Positions 6,410 to 14,366 of a stretch of 33,329 nt of DNA are shown here, piece after piece. The DNA lies in contig JBEKEX010000035.1 in assembly GCA_050013615.1 (NCBI GenBank), positions 1-33,329 on the forward strand, in the 5' to 3' direction. Each line of letters starts with the position of its first letter. Position 1 is the first letter of the stretch. The DNA comes from JBEKEX01 sp050013615 (GTDB taxonomy: Bacteria > Chloroflexota > Anaerolineae > Anaerolineales > Anaerolineaceae). Made by a program: the position numbers and the translations under genes. The notes beneath the pieces are model-generated. The model was not told where the DNA came from. It did no database searches and was given only the letters and a program-made list of their open reading frames with translations.

Positions 6410-8074
6410 CTATTTGGAATAAGGATCGGAGAAAGCGGCTGCCCAGTAACCCGAGCCGGGGGTTTTATCGTTCGATAACTGGTAAAAATCTTCAGTGTTC
6501 ATCGTCTCGTAGAACGGGGTGTAACTGTTGACGATGACCACCCACGTCTGGCCGGGTTTGAGCGCCATAGGTTTGCCGCTGGCATCTGTGAAGCGGATGG
6601 GACGTAGCAGCCCGCTGGTGCGTTCATAACTGGTATTTTCCGTGGTCCAGAGAATCGAGTACTCCTGTCCGTCACGGAAGAGTACTGCTTTCCCGTGGGA
6701 ATACATCAAGGGGATGTCGATCAAAGTTTCCTTGGTGGCATTGTTGTCGGCAAACAGAACGATGATGTTCTGGTAATTCAGCGGATTGCCCGTAAGTTTG
6801 TCGGTAAGCTTGGTGAACGTGGTGCCGTTGACGGTATCGTTCTGGTAGCGGTTATAGCCGCCGGTGGCAGGGTCATAGCGCCAGAAGAACTGGTTGAGGA
6901 AATTGTAACGTACCCACAAGCTGACGCCCGAAACGCCGCCGGCTGGCGGGGTGGCATCGAACAGATTGCCGCCTAACTGCCCGTCCCCGATCTGATTCTG
7001 GTTGGACTTGGCAATATCCTTCAACGAAGAAACAGGGATCGTATCCGTATTGATATCGTTATCATTAGTCTCGAATACGTTGGTGTAGTTGTTCAAAGTT
7101 TTCAACACACCGCTCCATGCGGAGGCCATAATCAGGAAACCACTATACATCGAGCGGATGTATTCGTAGGGCAAACGGCCGGAACGGATGGGACCGATGT
7201 TATTATCATCGGCTGTGGGCGAACTGACGGTGTCTGATCCACCGGTGGTCGTGGGCTGAACTGTCGGAGTCGGATTGGTGGAAGATCCGCCGGTCAATGG
7301 GGTGGACAGGATCAAGCCGCAATCGACAGTGTCATTCGCAACATTTGTCAGGACAATGGGTGCTGTGACTCCCGTGGTGGGATCGAAATTGCTGTCCTTG
7401 GCCGCATCACTGCCAGCGCCCTTGGGGCTGAAGGTCGCGCCGTCGGGTAATTCGACCTTGACGGAGAAAGTCCCCGCAGGCAAATTGTTGAAATGATACG
7501 CCCCGCTGGCATCTGTCGCGGTATTGGAAACGACCACGCCATCGGCATTAAGCAAATCAACCATTACGCCAGGGACACCCGGCTCGCCGGCATCCTGGAT
7601 GCCGTTGTGATTGTTGTCACTCCAAACGAAATCGCCGATGCTTGCCTTGTCATTCTTGGAGGGCGGATAATTCCCGTAGAAAACGGTCAGGAAGCGGCTC
7701 ATACCCTCGCCGATCCACATCTCATACACGATGCTGGCATAGCTCAAACCGGATTGCGGCCGCCCGGACGCCGGGAAATCAGAAATGGAGACCAGTGCCG
7801 GCGGATATTGCAGCATCGTTGGGTCGAGCACCGGCTCGCCTGTCAAAGGGTTGATGCCTGGGGCATAATGATCAGGACCCATGGTCTCTTGGGAGGTGTC
7901 GGTTTTGGGGGCCGGCGTTGTCGTGGGTGCCGGAGTGGATGATTCCGCCAAGGCACCACCCGGAAAGGCTGCCATCAATACCATCACCATGATGACGGTC
8001 ATGGATGCGATCATCCAATAACCGGATTTAGTGGAAAAATGAGGGCTTCGATGATCTGTTAATTCTTGTTTCAT
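6410..8074 (-). CDS. Exported DUF3048 (YerB-like) protein with inserted SdrD-B-like domain
   Basis: A 554-residue secreted or membrane-anchored protein. A signal sequence covers about residues 19-43 (hydrophobic core IASMTVIMVMVLMAAF, likely cleavage after ALA). A Thr/Pro linker follows (45-62). DUF3048 begins with NPLTGEPV (75-82), RPQSGLSYASIVYE (105-118) and GEGMSRFLTVFYGNYP (122-137). It is then interrupted by a CnaB/SdrD-B-like beta domain (about 144-255: ASIGDFVWSDNNHNGIQDAG, then VPGVMVDLL, DASGAYHFNNLPAGTFSV) and a Thr/Ser linker (256-290). DUF3048 resumes with IGPIRSGRLPYEYIRS at 293. The D-x-N-x-N-G-x-x-D string of the insert is the usual calcium-binding pattern. AGGAGGAA precedes the ATG. 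The role of YerB-like proteins is unknown; the insert suggests an envelope location. Confidence 0.85.
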   Translation of the reverse strand: MKQELTDHRSPHFSTKSGYWMIASMTVIMVMVLMAAFPGGALAESSTPAPTTTPAPKTDTSQETMGPDHYAPGINPLTGEPVLDPTMLQYPPALVSISDFPASGRPQSGLSYASIVYEMWIGEGMSRFLTVFYGNYPPSKNDKASIGDFVWSDNNHNGIQDAGEPGVPGVMVDLLNADGVVVSNTATDASGAYHFNNLPAGTFSVKVELPDGATFSPKGAGSDAAKDSNFDPTTGVTAPIVLTNVANDTVDCGLILSTPLTGGSSTNPTPTVQPTTTGGSDTVSSPTADDNNIGPIRSGRLPYEYIRSMYSGFLIMASAWSGVLKTLNNYTNVFETNDNDINTDTIPVSSLKDIAKSNQNQIGDGQLGGNLFDATPPAGGVSGVSLWVRYNFLNQFFWRYDPATGGYNRYQNDTVNGTTFTKLTDKLTGNPLNYQNIIVLFADNNATKETLIDIPLMYSHGKAVLFRDGQEYSILWTTENTSYERTSGLLRPIRFTDASGKPMALKPGQTWVVIVNSYTPFYETMNTEDFYQLSNDKTPGSGYWAAAFSDPYSK

Positions 8075-8216
8075 GATTTCCTCCTGGATTTCATATAAGA
8101 ACGATAATTACATTGACACAACTCCATTGTAACGACAGAATCGCCGGTTGAAATCAACGATTACCTTACAGACTTGTCAGGCGACTGCAAAGTGCGAAAA
8201 ATATTATTGGTTGGAA

Positions 8217-8786
8217 TTATACGAATAAATGGGTGATCAACACCCGCAGGCCGATGCCGATCAGTACTACGCCCCCTACAATCTCCATACGCTTGCCAAA
8301 GCGCACTCCCAAGCGATTGCCGACCAGCCCTCCACCCAGGGCAATGACGAAAGTGACAACCGCGATGACCAGGCTGGAAAACAGGATGCTCCCCTTGAGC
8401 ATCGCCAGGCTGAAGCCGACTGCCAAAGCGTCCAGGCTGGTAGCCACACTGAGCGCCACCATTAGTCCGCCCCGCGCCGGGTCACCCTTGCTGGTTTCCT
8501 CCTTGCCACTGAACCCACTGTAGATCATGCGTCCCCCCACCCAGCCCAGCAAGGCAAAGATCAGCCAGTGGTCGACGTTGGCAATCAGCGACGCAACCAT
8601 GCTGCCGCCCAGCCAACCTAAAAGTGTCATCAACCCCTGGAAAACGCCAAAGTGGAACGACAGCCGCAGAATGTCGCTGCGCTGCGTGGCTGGCCGGGTG
8701 CCAACGCTCAATGAGACGGTAAACGCGTCCATTGCCAGGCCAATCGCAATCAAAAAGATGGTCAAGAGATCCATGGGACGGTGCAC
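8217..8786 (-). CDS. mntP: Manganese efflux pump MntP
   Basis: A 189-residue inner-membrane protein with six predicted helices. It shows the internal twofold symmetry of MntP/YtaF: the first half has GLAMDAFTVSLSVG and the second ATSLDALAVGFSLA. The conserved Asp residues of these repeats are needed for Mn2+ export in characterised homologues. Length matches the family (about 185-190). Two starts are possible, GTG at 8786 (MHRP-MDLL) and ATG at 8774 (MDLL); neither has a clear Shine-Dalgarno, and the ATG gives the more usual N-terminus. A TATAAT on the minus strand at 8806-8811 would give a very short leader. I see no yybP-ykoY manganese riboswitch in the 105-base spacer. Confidence 0.93.
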   Translation of the reverse strand: MHRPMDLLTIFLIAIGLAMDAFTVSLSVGTRPATQRSDILRLSFHFGVFQGLMTLLGWLGGSMVASLIANVDHWLIFALLGWVGGRMIYSGFSGKEETSKGDPARGGLMVALSVATSLDALAVGFSLAMLKGSILFSSLVIAVVTFVIALGGGLVGNRLGVRFGKRMEIVGGVVLIGIGLRVLITHLFV

Positions 8787-8831
8787 CAGGAACGCATGAG
8801 ACCGAATTATACCGCGCCCAATCAGCCAGGG

Positions 8832-8860
8832 TTGCTAATTGTGCACGGCATTGATATAAT
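8832..8860 (+). promoter_or_regulatory. Promoter of the nurA-herA operon
   Basis: TTGCTA (8832-8837) and TATAAT (8855-8860) lie 17 bases apart, and TGA directly before the -10 box makes it an extended -10 (TGnTATAAT). Predicted start is near 8867, about 25 bases before the ATG. Confidence 0.7.
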
Positions 8861-8891
8861 AAAACATATGTTCGAGGGATAGAGAGGCAGC

Positions 8892-9914
8892 ATGCCGGTC
8901 GATTTTCAACAAATTCGGGAACGCGTGCGCCGCATGGGAGAACAAGCGCCGGCACGGATGCGAGCGCTGGCTACCAAGAGCGAACAGGCGCGTAGCTTGG
9001 CCGCGGATGGCTCGCAGATCAGTCCAAGCCGCCACGACCCCATCACGTTTGCTGTGGTCAATGCCGGCGCCATCCGCATGGCCCCTGGACAGGGCAGTGC
9101 ACCGGAGGAGATTGTGGAGACCGAGATGCTGGTGGATGATGACCTGCAATCCAACGGCTTTCCGGTGACCGAGGAATGGGTAATGCTGCAGCGCGACCTG
9201 CGCGAGCGCCAGTTGCTGGTGAAACTGGCCGGGGAGGAACACGGTCCGGTGGTGGCTCTGACCGACGGGCCGCTGGAGATCTACGGCGAGCCGAAGGACG
9301 ACCCCTCCTTTCAGAAACCTTTCGATGATTACCTGGCTGCCCTGCGCAGCCTATCCGAGCTGGGCGCGGCGGTGGCCGGTTATGTGGATAAACCGGGCGC
9401 CGACCTGGTTGTGCGGCTGCTCGAGCTGCTGCTCCTGCCACCGGAGGGCTTGGACCAGGCAGGCCGCCAGCGGCCTCTGACCGGGGTCAGCGATGCCAGC
9501 TTGTTGGGCAGCGTGGTTGGGCCGGGCGAGCGCTCGGCGGTGTTCACCATCCAGTCACGCTCTTCGACACGCTTTTCCGGCGAGCTGGAACTGCATTTCT
9601 TCTACCTCAACGTCGGGCGCGAACAAAAGCCCTGCCTGGCGCGCGTGGAGATTCCCCGCTGGGTGGCAGAGAGTTCGGAGCTGACGAATTTGGTGCATGC
9701 CTGCCTGCTGGAACAGTGCGCCCAGATGGGCAACCGCCCCTACCCCTACGCCCTGCACCGCTCGCATGAGATCGCCGTGGTGCGCCAGGAAGAAAAAGAT
9801 CAGATCGAGACGATGCTGCTGTCCGAATTGGGACAGCAGGGCATTTTTCCCGGCGAAGGCAGTAACAAACAACAGCTCAAAGAAACGGATTCAAAGACGA
9901 GGTATGAGCGATGA
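8892..9914 (+). CDS. nurA: NurA-type nuclease
   Basis: A 340-residue protein of the NurA family (5'-3' DNA nuclease, RNase H-like fold) that works with HerA in DNA-end resection in archaea and some bacteria. The metal-binding acidic residues can be proposed from the motifs: D39 in LAADGSQIS, E105 in RDLRERQLL and D125 in ALTDGPLEIY. The C-terminal part has HRSHEIAVVRQEEKDQIETML, matching the conserved His region. Residues 136-300 carry the usual dimerising region. It is the first gene of an operon and overlaps the next gene by ATGA (9911-9914). Its partner herA is two genes downstream. The family call is strong; nuclease direction and cofactor are taken from characterised homologues. Confidence 0.88.
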   Translation: MPVDFQQIRERVRRMGEQAPARMRALATKSEQARSLAADGSQISPSRHDPITFAVVNAGAIRMAPGQGSAPEEIVETEMLVDDDLQSNGFPVTEEWVMLQRDLRERQLLVKLAGEEHGPVVALTDGPLEIYGEPKDDPSFQKPFDDYLAALRSLSELGAAVAGYVDKPGADLVVRLLELLLLPPEGLDQAGRQRPLTGVSDASLLGSVVGPGERSAVFTIQSRSSTRFSGELELHFFYLNVGREQKPCLARVEIPRWVAESSELTNLVHACLLEQCAQMGNRPYPYALHRSHEIAVVRQEEKDQIETMLLSELGQQGIFPGEGSNKQQLKETDSKTRYER

Positions 9915-10516
9915 CAACAATTGAGATCGGACGACTGCTGCGGGCCAGCACCACCGGCTGTGTGGTAGGCTGCAAGGTATCCCAAATCAGCGCACCGGCT
10001 TTCGGCGACCTGGTCAGTGTGCCGCTGGATGAGCATTACCAGGTCTATGGCCTGATCTACGATATCCACATCGATGATGACGGGCTGGTGCGACAGTTGG
10101 TCACCGCCGAGAACATCCGGCCGGAGGTGATCGAGGACAACCGCAAGAACCGCAACGTGCCGGTGGAGATCAGCGTGCTTTTCGTGGGCTACCGCAACGA
10201 CGAGAAGATCATGCACCTCCTGCCGCCGCGCCCGCCGCTCTCGCTGGAACGCTTGTACCCGTGCACGGCGGACGAAATCGTGCAATTTACCGGCGCCGGG
10301 CATTTTGGTTACTTCCGCCACATCCTGCGGGCCGTCGATCTGCCCATCTCCGAGCTGCTGGCCGCTCACTTGCAGCAGGCCGGCCAGGCACACAAGTCGA
10401 AGCAGGACGAGGGTTGGATCAAAGCCGCCACGCAGGAGTTGATCACGCTTCTGCGCGACGACTACGCCACGCTGAACACCGTGCTTTCCGCAGTTTCTGA
10501 CGTTTATGGTTCTTAG
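9911..10516 (+). CDS. Stand-alone HAS-barrel protein between NurA and HerA
   Basis: A 201-residue cytosolic protein. Residues 1-110 look like a HAS-barrel: GRLLRASTTGCVVGCKV, FGDLVSVPLDEHYQVYGLIYD and a strand-rich continuation. This resembles the N-terminus of the downstream HerA (VVGYVVGGGL, FVVIESDDWQFYGLVTD), so the two are probably paralogous. Residues 110-201 are helical (TADEIVQFTGAGHFGYFRHI..., then AATQELITLLRDDYATL). In HerA the HAS-barrel contacts NurA; a free copy could modulate hexamer-nuclease assembly or cap the ring. That is inference. It overlaps nurA by ATGA and lies 31 bases before herA, so co-translation and partnership are likely. Confidence 0.7.
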   Translation: MTTIEIGRLLRASTTGCVVGCKVSQISAPAFGDLVSVPLDEHYQVYGLIYDIHIDDDGLVRQLVTAENIRPEVIEDNRKNRNVPVEISVLFVGYRNDEKIMHLLPPRPPLSLERLYPCTADEIVQFTGAGHFGYFRHILRAVDLPISELLAAHLQQAGQAHKSKQDEGWIKAATQELITLLRDDYATLNTVLSAVSDVYGS

Positions 10517-10547
10517 CAATAGACAGCAGGAAACAAAGGGATAGGGA

Positions 10548-12254
10548 ATGGACTCTCAAGCGAAGAATGAGTTATCGGTCGTCGGCTATGTGGTGGGAGG
10601 CGGCTTAAAAGAGAACCTGCACGTGCGCCTCACTGTACCGCCGCAGCAGGTGCAGGAAGGGGCGTTCGTGGTCATCGAGAGCGACGACTGGCAGTTCTAT
10701 GGGCTGGTCACCGACCTGCAACTGGGCGCCACCGACCCGCGCTTTGCCGACGAGCAGAGCGAAACGCGCCTGCCCGCCGAAGTGGCTGCCCTGCTGCATG
10801 GGCAAACTTTGTTCACCAACCTGGAAGTGCTGCCGGCGTTGATGTTGGAACGCGGCCCCGAGCCCGGCTCGCTGGCCTATGCCCCCTGGCGCAATGAACA
10901 TCCCGAAGACCCCCATCCCATGCCCATCAAGACCATCCCCCTGCACCACGCCCAGGTACGCCTGGCAGCCGCCGGCGATGTGGCCGAGATCTTCGGTAGG
11001 CCGGAACAAGGCAGTAACTTCGTCATCGGCAGCACCCGCGAACAGGGCCTGCCAGTCTGCATCGACCTCGACAAGTTCATTCAGCGCTCCTCCGGCATCT
11101 TCGGCGCCACCGGCACGGGCAAATCCTTCCTCACCCGCATCATCCTGGCCGGTCTCATCCACCAGGACAGCGCCGCGGTGCTGGTGTTCGATATGCACAA
11201 CGAGTACGGCTTCGATGACACCGCCTCCGACACCGGCGAGCGCGTCACCGGGCTGCGCACCAAGTTCCCCGGCCGCGTACGGGTGGTGGCACTGGGCAGC
11301 AACTCCTCCATCCGCGGCAACACGCCCGATTTCCACCTTGAGATCGCCGAAGACGAGATCCTGCCCGACGATATCGAGCTGCTGACGCAGGAATTGAACC
11401 TGCGCGACACCACGCCCACCACGCTGGAAGCGCTGCGGCAGAGCTTTGGCAAGCGTTGGTTCAGTGAGTTCAAAGCCCTGCGCAACGGGGCAGTGATAGA
11501 GACCGAAGACGGCAAAAAGGTGCCCGCGCCCGATAGCGTGGCTGCCTGGGCCAACAGTGCCGGGACCAACGCCATGGCCGCCGAAGGGCTGCACAGCAAG
11601 ATGGATAAGGTCTTCAACCGGCCATACATCACCGCCAACCCCACCCGCAGCAACGGCGTGGACGAGATCATCAAGCACCTGGAAACCGGCAAGGACGTGG
11701 TGCTGTCTTTCGGCGATTACGAGACCGATCTGGATTATCTCCTGGTGACTAATTTACTAACGCGCCGCATCCGCGACGCTTGGGAGAAGAAGACCAATGA
11801 GTTCCGCGCCCACGGCCAGAAGGAGCCGCGCCATCTGATCATTGCCGTGGAGGAAGCCCACAAGCTGCTCAACCGCCAGATGGCAGCGCAGACCACCTTC
11901 AGCACCATCGCCCGCGAGATGCGCAAGTACTACGTCACACTGCTGATCATCGACCAGCGCCCGTCGCAGATCTACGACGAGGTGATGTCGCAGCTCGGCA
12001 CGCGTGTTTCCGGCTGGCTGGGAGACGAGGACGACATCCATGCCGTGCTTTCCGGCCTGGCCGGGCGCGAGGCGCTGCGCGGCATGCTGGCGCGTTTGCA
12101 GCCCAAGGAAGAAGCCCTGTTGTTGGGCTGGGGAGTGCCCATGCCCATCCTGGTGCGCTCACGCCGTTACGACGACGCCTTTTGGAAAGAACTGCTCGGC
12201 AAATCGAGCGGCCCGCGCAGTGTGGAACAGAACCTCAAGGAAATGGGATTCTAA
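10548..12254 (+). CDS. herA: HerA-type DNA translocase ATPase
   Basis: A 568-residue HerA/FtsK-superfamily ATPase (DUF87 type). Domains in order: HAS-barrel (about 8-100), a linker, then the RecA-like core. The core has Walker A GATGTGKS (186-193), an acidic strand VLVFDMHNEYG (211-221), Walker B LIIAVEEAHKL (430-440) and the sensor segment TLLIIDQRPSQI (464-475). The C-terminal tail (500-568) includes ALLLGWGVPMPILVRSRR. Characterised HerA proteins form hexamers that translocate double-stranded DNA and drive NurA. The ATG at 10548 follows AAAGGGATAGGG. No intrinsic terminator is visible in the 38 bases before the convergent gene. Identification is secure; whether this operon serves recombination or antiphage defence is not visible. 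Confidence 0.93.
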   Translation: MDSQAKNELSVVGYVVGGGLKENLHVRLTVPPQQVQEGAFVVIESDDWQFYGLVTDLQLGATDPRFADEQSETRLPAEVAALLHGQTLFTNLEVLPALMLERGPEPGSLAYAPWRNEHPEDPHPMPIKTIPLHHAQVRLAAAGDVAEIFGRPEQGSNFVIGSTREQGLPVCIDLDKFIQRSSGIFGATGTGKSFLTRIILAGLIHQDSAAVLVFDMHNEYGFDDTASDTGERVTGLRTKFPGRVRVVALGSNSSIRGNTPDFHLEIAEDEILPDDIELLTQELNLRDTTPTTLEALRQSFGKRWFSEFKALRNGAVIETEDGKKVPAPDSVAAWANSAGTNAMAAEGLHSKMDKVFNRPYITANPTRSNGVDEIIKHLETGKDVVLSFGDYETDLDYLLVTNLLTRRIRDAWEKKTNEFRAHGQKEPRHLIIAVEEAHKLLNRQMAAQTTFSTIAREMRKYYVTLLIIDQRPSQIYDEVMSQLGTRVSGWLGDEDDIHAVLSGLAGREALRGMLARLQPKEEALLLGWGVPMPILVRSRRYDDAFWKELLGKSSGPRSVEQNLKEMGF

Positions 12255-12292
12255 AAACGTCCGGGAATTTATAATTGTAAAAAATTAGGGAG

Positions 12293-12730
12293 TTATTTCG
12301 GCCACAACATCCAGGTAACCAGCGCCACAATGAGGCCCACCACGACGCCCATGGCCACTTCGAAGGGACTGTGGCCGAGCACTTCCTGTAGTTGCTGTTC
12401 ACTGATGGGATGGCCCAAAAAGAATTCGTTCAGGATCATGTTGATGCGCTGGGCATGCATGCCTGCCTGGCGGCGTACTCCCGCCGCATCATAGGCAACC
12501 ACCATACTGAGGGCAAAAGCGATGGCGAACGCAGGAGTATCGAAGCCGGTGAACAACCCAATCGCCAGCGTGGTACCGGTGACCAGCGCCGAGTGCGACG
12601 AAGGCATGCCTCCCGTGCTGAAGATGAGGCCCCAATCCACCTGGTGCTTGATGAAATAATGGATCGGCACTTTCAACAGCCCGGCGATGAACCAGGCGAT
12701 GAATCCCGCTGCCAGCATCCCGTAGCTCAT
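12293..12730 (-). CDS. Divergent PAP2 family membrane protein (DUF212/YuiD-like)
   Basis: A 145-residue membrane protein of the divergent PAP2 family, with hydrophobic segments at about residues 5-20, 33-60, 65-82 and 122-143. The diagnostic motifs are present: GGMPSSHSALVTG (about 40-52), VVAYDAAGVRRQAGMHA (77-93) and LGHSPFEV (118-125). These parallel the phosphatase signatures of PAP2 enzymes, so a lipid or isoprenoid phosphate substrate is plausible but unproven. The start overlaps the xseB stop by ATGA, making it the third gene of the xseAB unit. Confidence 0.88.
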   Translation of the reverse strand: MSYGMLAAGFIAWFIAGLLKVPIHYFIKHQVDWGLIFSTGGMPSSHSALVTGTTLAIGLFTGFDTPAFAIAFALSMVVAYDAAGVRRQAGMHAQRINMILNEFFLGHPISEQQLQEVLGHSPFEVAMGVVVGLIVALVTWMLWPK

Positions 12731-12981
12731 GCTTCCTCTTCGGACTGCTCGCCGTCGTCCGCGTTGTCCATCTCAGTGGCAGTGAGTTGGCGCACGCGCA
12801 ACTCGGCCTTGTCCAGCAGGTCGGCGCAGTGCTGCGACAACGCCTGGCCGCGCTCGAACAGCGCCGTGGCCTCGTCCAGTGACTTGGGGTTGGCCTCCAG
12901 CGCCGTGACGACGTCTTCCAGCTCAGCATAAGCCTGCTCGTAGGTCAGTTGCTCCACCGGGATCTTTTCTTTCTTAGCCAT
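12727..12981 (-). CDS. xseB: Exodeoxyribonuclease VII small subunit
   Basis: An 84-residue small subunit of exonuclease VII. The family core is clear: LTYEQAYAELEDVVTALEANPKSLDEATALFERGQALSQHCADLL (about 13-57), followed by a helix with LDKAELRVRQL and an acidic tail. XseB subunits bind around the helical stalk of XseA to form the processive single-strand exonuclease. It lies 43 bases after xseA and overlaps the next gene by ATGA. The length is normal for the family. Confidence 0.94.
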   Translation of the reverse strand: MAKKEKIPVEQLTYEQAYAELEDVVTALEANPKSLDEATALFERGQALSQHCADLLDKAELRVRQLTATEMDNADDGEQSEEEA

Positions 12982-13024
12982 CGCACACTCCCATTTGTGA
13001 GAAAGTCAGCGCTCTCTCTTGATT

Positions 13025-14257
13025 CTAATCGTTATCCCGCAGTCCGACACGCCGGTTTACGGTCGCATCCAGCCTGCCATCGACCAAGCGCACATCAATG
13101 CCGTCGCCGGGCTGCACCTTCCCCATCGAGCGGATGATCCTACCCTCCGCGTCGCTGACCACCGCATAGCCGCGTCCCAGCACCGCCAAGGGATCGAGCG
13201 AGTGCAGACGGCCGTCCAGGGCGTGAAAATGGGCTGTATTCAGTGCCAGCGTGTTCGCCAGCGCACGGCGAGCACGCTCAGTCATCTCGTCCAGGCGCTG
13301 GCGGTCGGTTTGCACCTGCCACAAGGGCGAGGCGCGCTGCAACCGATAGCGGGTGGCGTCCAACAGGACACGTTGCTCGTCCACCACAGCTTCCAAAGCT
13401 CCGGCCAGGCGATCCGTCAGCACACCCAGTTGCGTGTGGATGTCAGCGATATCCGGCGTTGCCATGACCGCCGCACCGGTGGGCGTGGGAGCGCGTACGT
13501 CGGCGGCAAAGTCGGCCAGGGTAAAATCCGTCTCGTGCCCCACGCCGGTGATAACCGGCACGCTCGAGGCGGCAATGGCGCGCACCACGCGCTCGTCGTT
13601 GAACGCCCACAGGTCTTCCAGTGAGCCGCCGCCGCGCGCCACCAAAATAACGTCCGGCGCCAGGCGGTCGAGCGTCGCCAGGGCAGCCACGATCTCGCCC
13701 GGTGCCGAATCGCCCTGCACGGCCGCCGGTGCCAAAATGACCTCGGCCAACGGGTAGCGCCGCCGCAGGGTGTTGAGCATATCCTGCAGGGCCGCCCCGC
13801 TGGGTGAAGTGACAATGCCGATGCGTTGCGGGCTCGGCGGCAGTAGGCGCTTGTGGGAGGTATCGAACAACCCTTCCGCTTCCAGGCGCGCCTTGAGACG
13901 CAGGAACTCCTGGTAAAGTGCCCCCTCACCTGCCAGGCGCAGGGCATCCACGATGATCTGATATTCGCCGCGCGGCTCGTAGATGGTGATGGCGCCGTGC
14001 GCTTCGACCGACATGCCTTCGCGCAGCTCCATGCGCAGCCGGAGGGCATTGCCCTTCCAGATCACGGCGCGCAGGGCTGCGCCGCTATCTTTAAGTGTGA
14101 AATAGATGTGTCCCGAAGAAGGACGGGAAAGGTTGCTGATTTCGCCGCGCACCCACACGTCGCGCAGGATCTCGTCGCTCTCGAACACCTGGCGCAGGTA
14201 ATGTGTCAGGTCACTGACGGTGAGCGCCACAGACTGGAAAAGGTCAAGCTGATCCAT
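13025..14257 (-). CDS. xseA: Exodeoxyribonuclease VII large subunit
   Basis: A 410-residue catalytic subunit of exonuclease VII, which degrades single-stranded DNA from both ends into acid-soluble fragments. The N-terminal OB-fold (about 10-105) contains VWVRGEISNLSRPSSGHIYFTLKD. The catalytic region has IGIVTSPSGAALQDMLNTLRRRYP, then DVILVARGGGSLEDLWAFNDERVVRAI and VITGVGHETDFTLADFAADVRAPTP. A long helical stalk and a C-terminal segment (LAVLGRGYAVV) follow. The length is at the short end of the 400-450 range. No Shine-Dalgarno precedes the ATG; the promoter is placed so that transcription begins at or next to it. Confidence 0.96.
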   Translation of the reverse strand: MDQLDLFQSVALTVSDLTHYLRQVFESDEILRDVWVRGEISNLSRPSSGHIYFTLKDSGAALRAVIWKGNALRLRMELREGMSVEAHGAITIYEPRGEYQIIVDALRLAGEGALYQEFLRLKARLEAEGLFDTSHKRLLPPSPQRIGIVTSPSGAALQDMLNTLRRRYPLAEVILAPAAVQGDSAPGEIVAALATLDRLAPDVILVARGGGSLEDLWAFNDERVVRAIAASSVPVITGVGHETDFTLADFAADVRAPTPTGAAVMATPDIADIHTQLGVLTDRLAGALEAVVDEQRVLLDATRYRLQRASPLWQVQTDRQRLDEMTERARRALANTLALNTAHFHALDGRLHSLDPLAVLGRGYAVVSDAEGRIIRSMGKVQPGDGIDVRLVDGRLDATVNRRVGLRDND

Positions 14258-14263
14258 GGGTTA

Positions 14264-14292
14264 AGCATAAACCCGGCGCGGGAGCATGTCAA
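14264..14292 (-). promoter_or_regulatory. Promoter giving a leaderless xseA transcript
   Basis: On the minus strand a perfect TTGACA (14287-14292) and TATGCT (14264-14269) are separated by exactly 17 bases. Only six bases (TAACCC) lie between the -10 box and the xseA ATG at 14257, so the predicted +1 falls on the start codon. Confidence 0.7.
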
Positions 14293-14366
14293 ATGGTGAA
14301 GGTTTTTGGTCTGGACAGGGCCTACCGCATCAACAGGCCGTCCAGCTCGCCAGGGCTTCTTTTTCC

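Noticed and set aside
8787..8891. Possible manganese (yybP-ykoY) riboswitch before mntP
   Set aside because: The spacer is too short and lacks the conserved loop sequences; the predicted mntP leader is only about 13-25 bases.
10605..11678. 357-codon open frame on the minus strand opposite herA
   Set aside because: The plus-strand HerA has all its motifs over the same bases. The antisense product is Gly/His/Val-rich with no recognisable domain.
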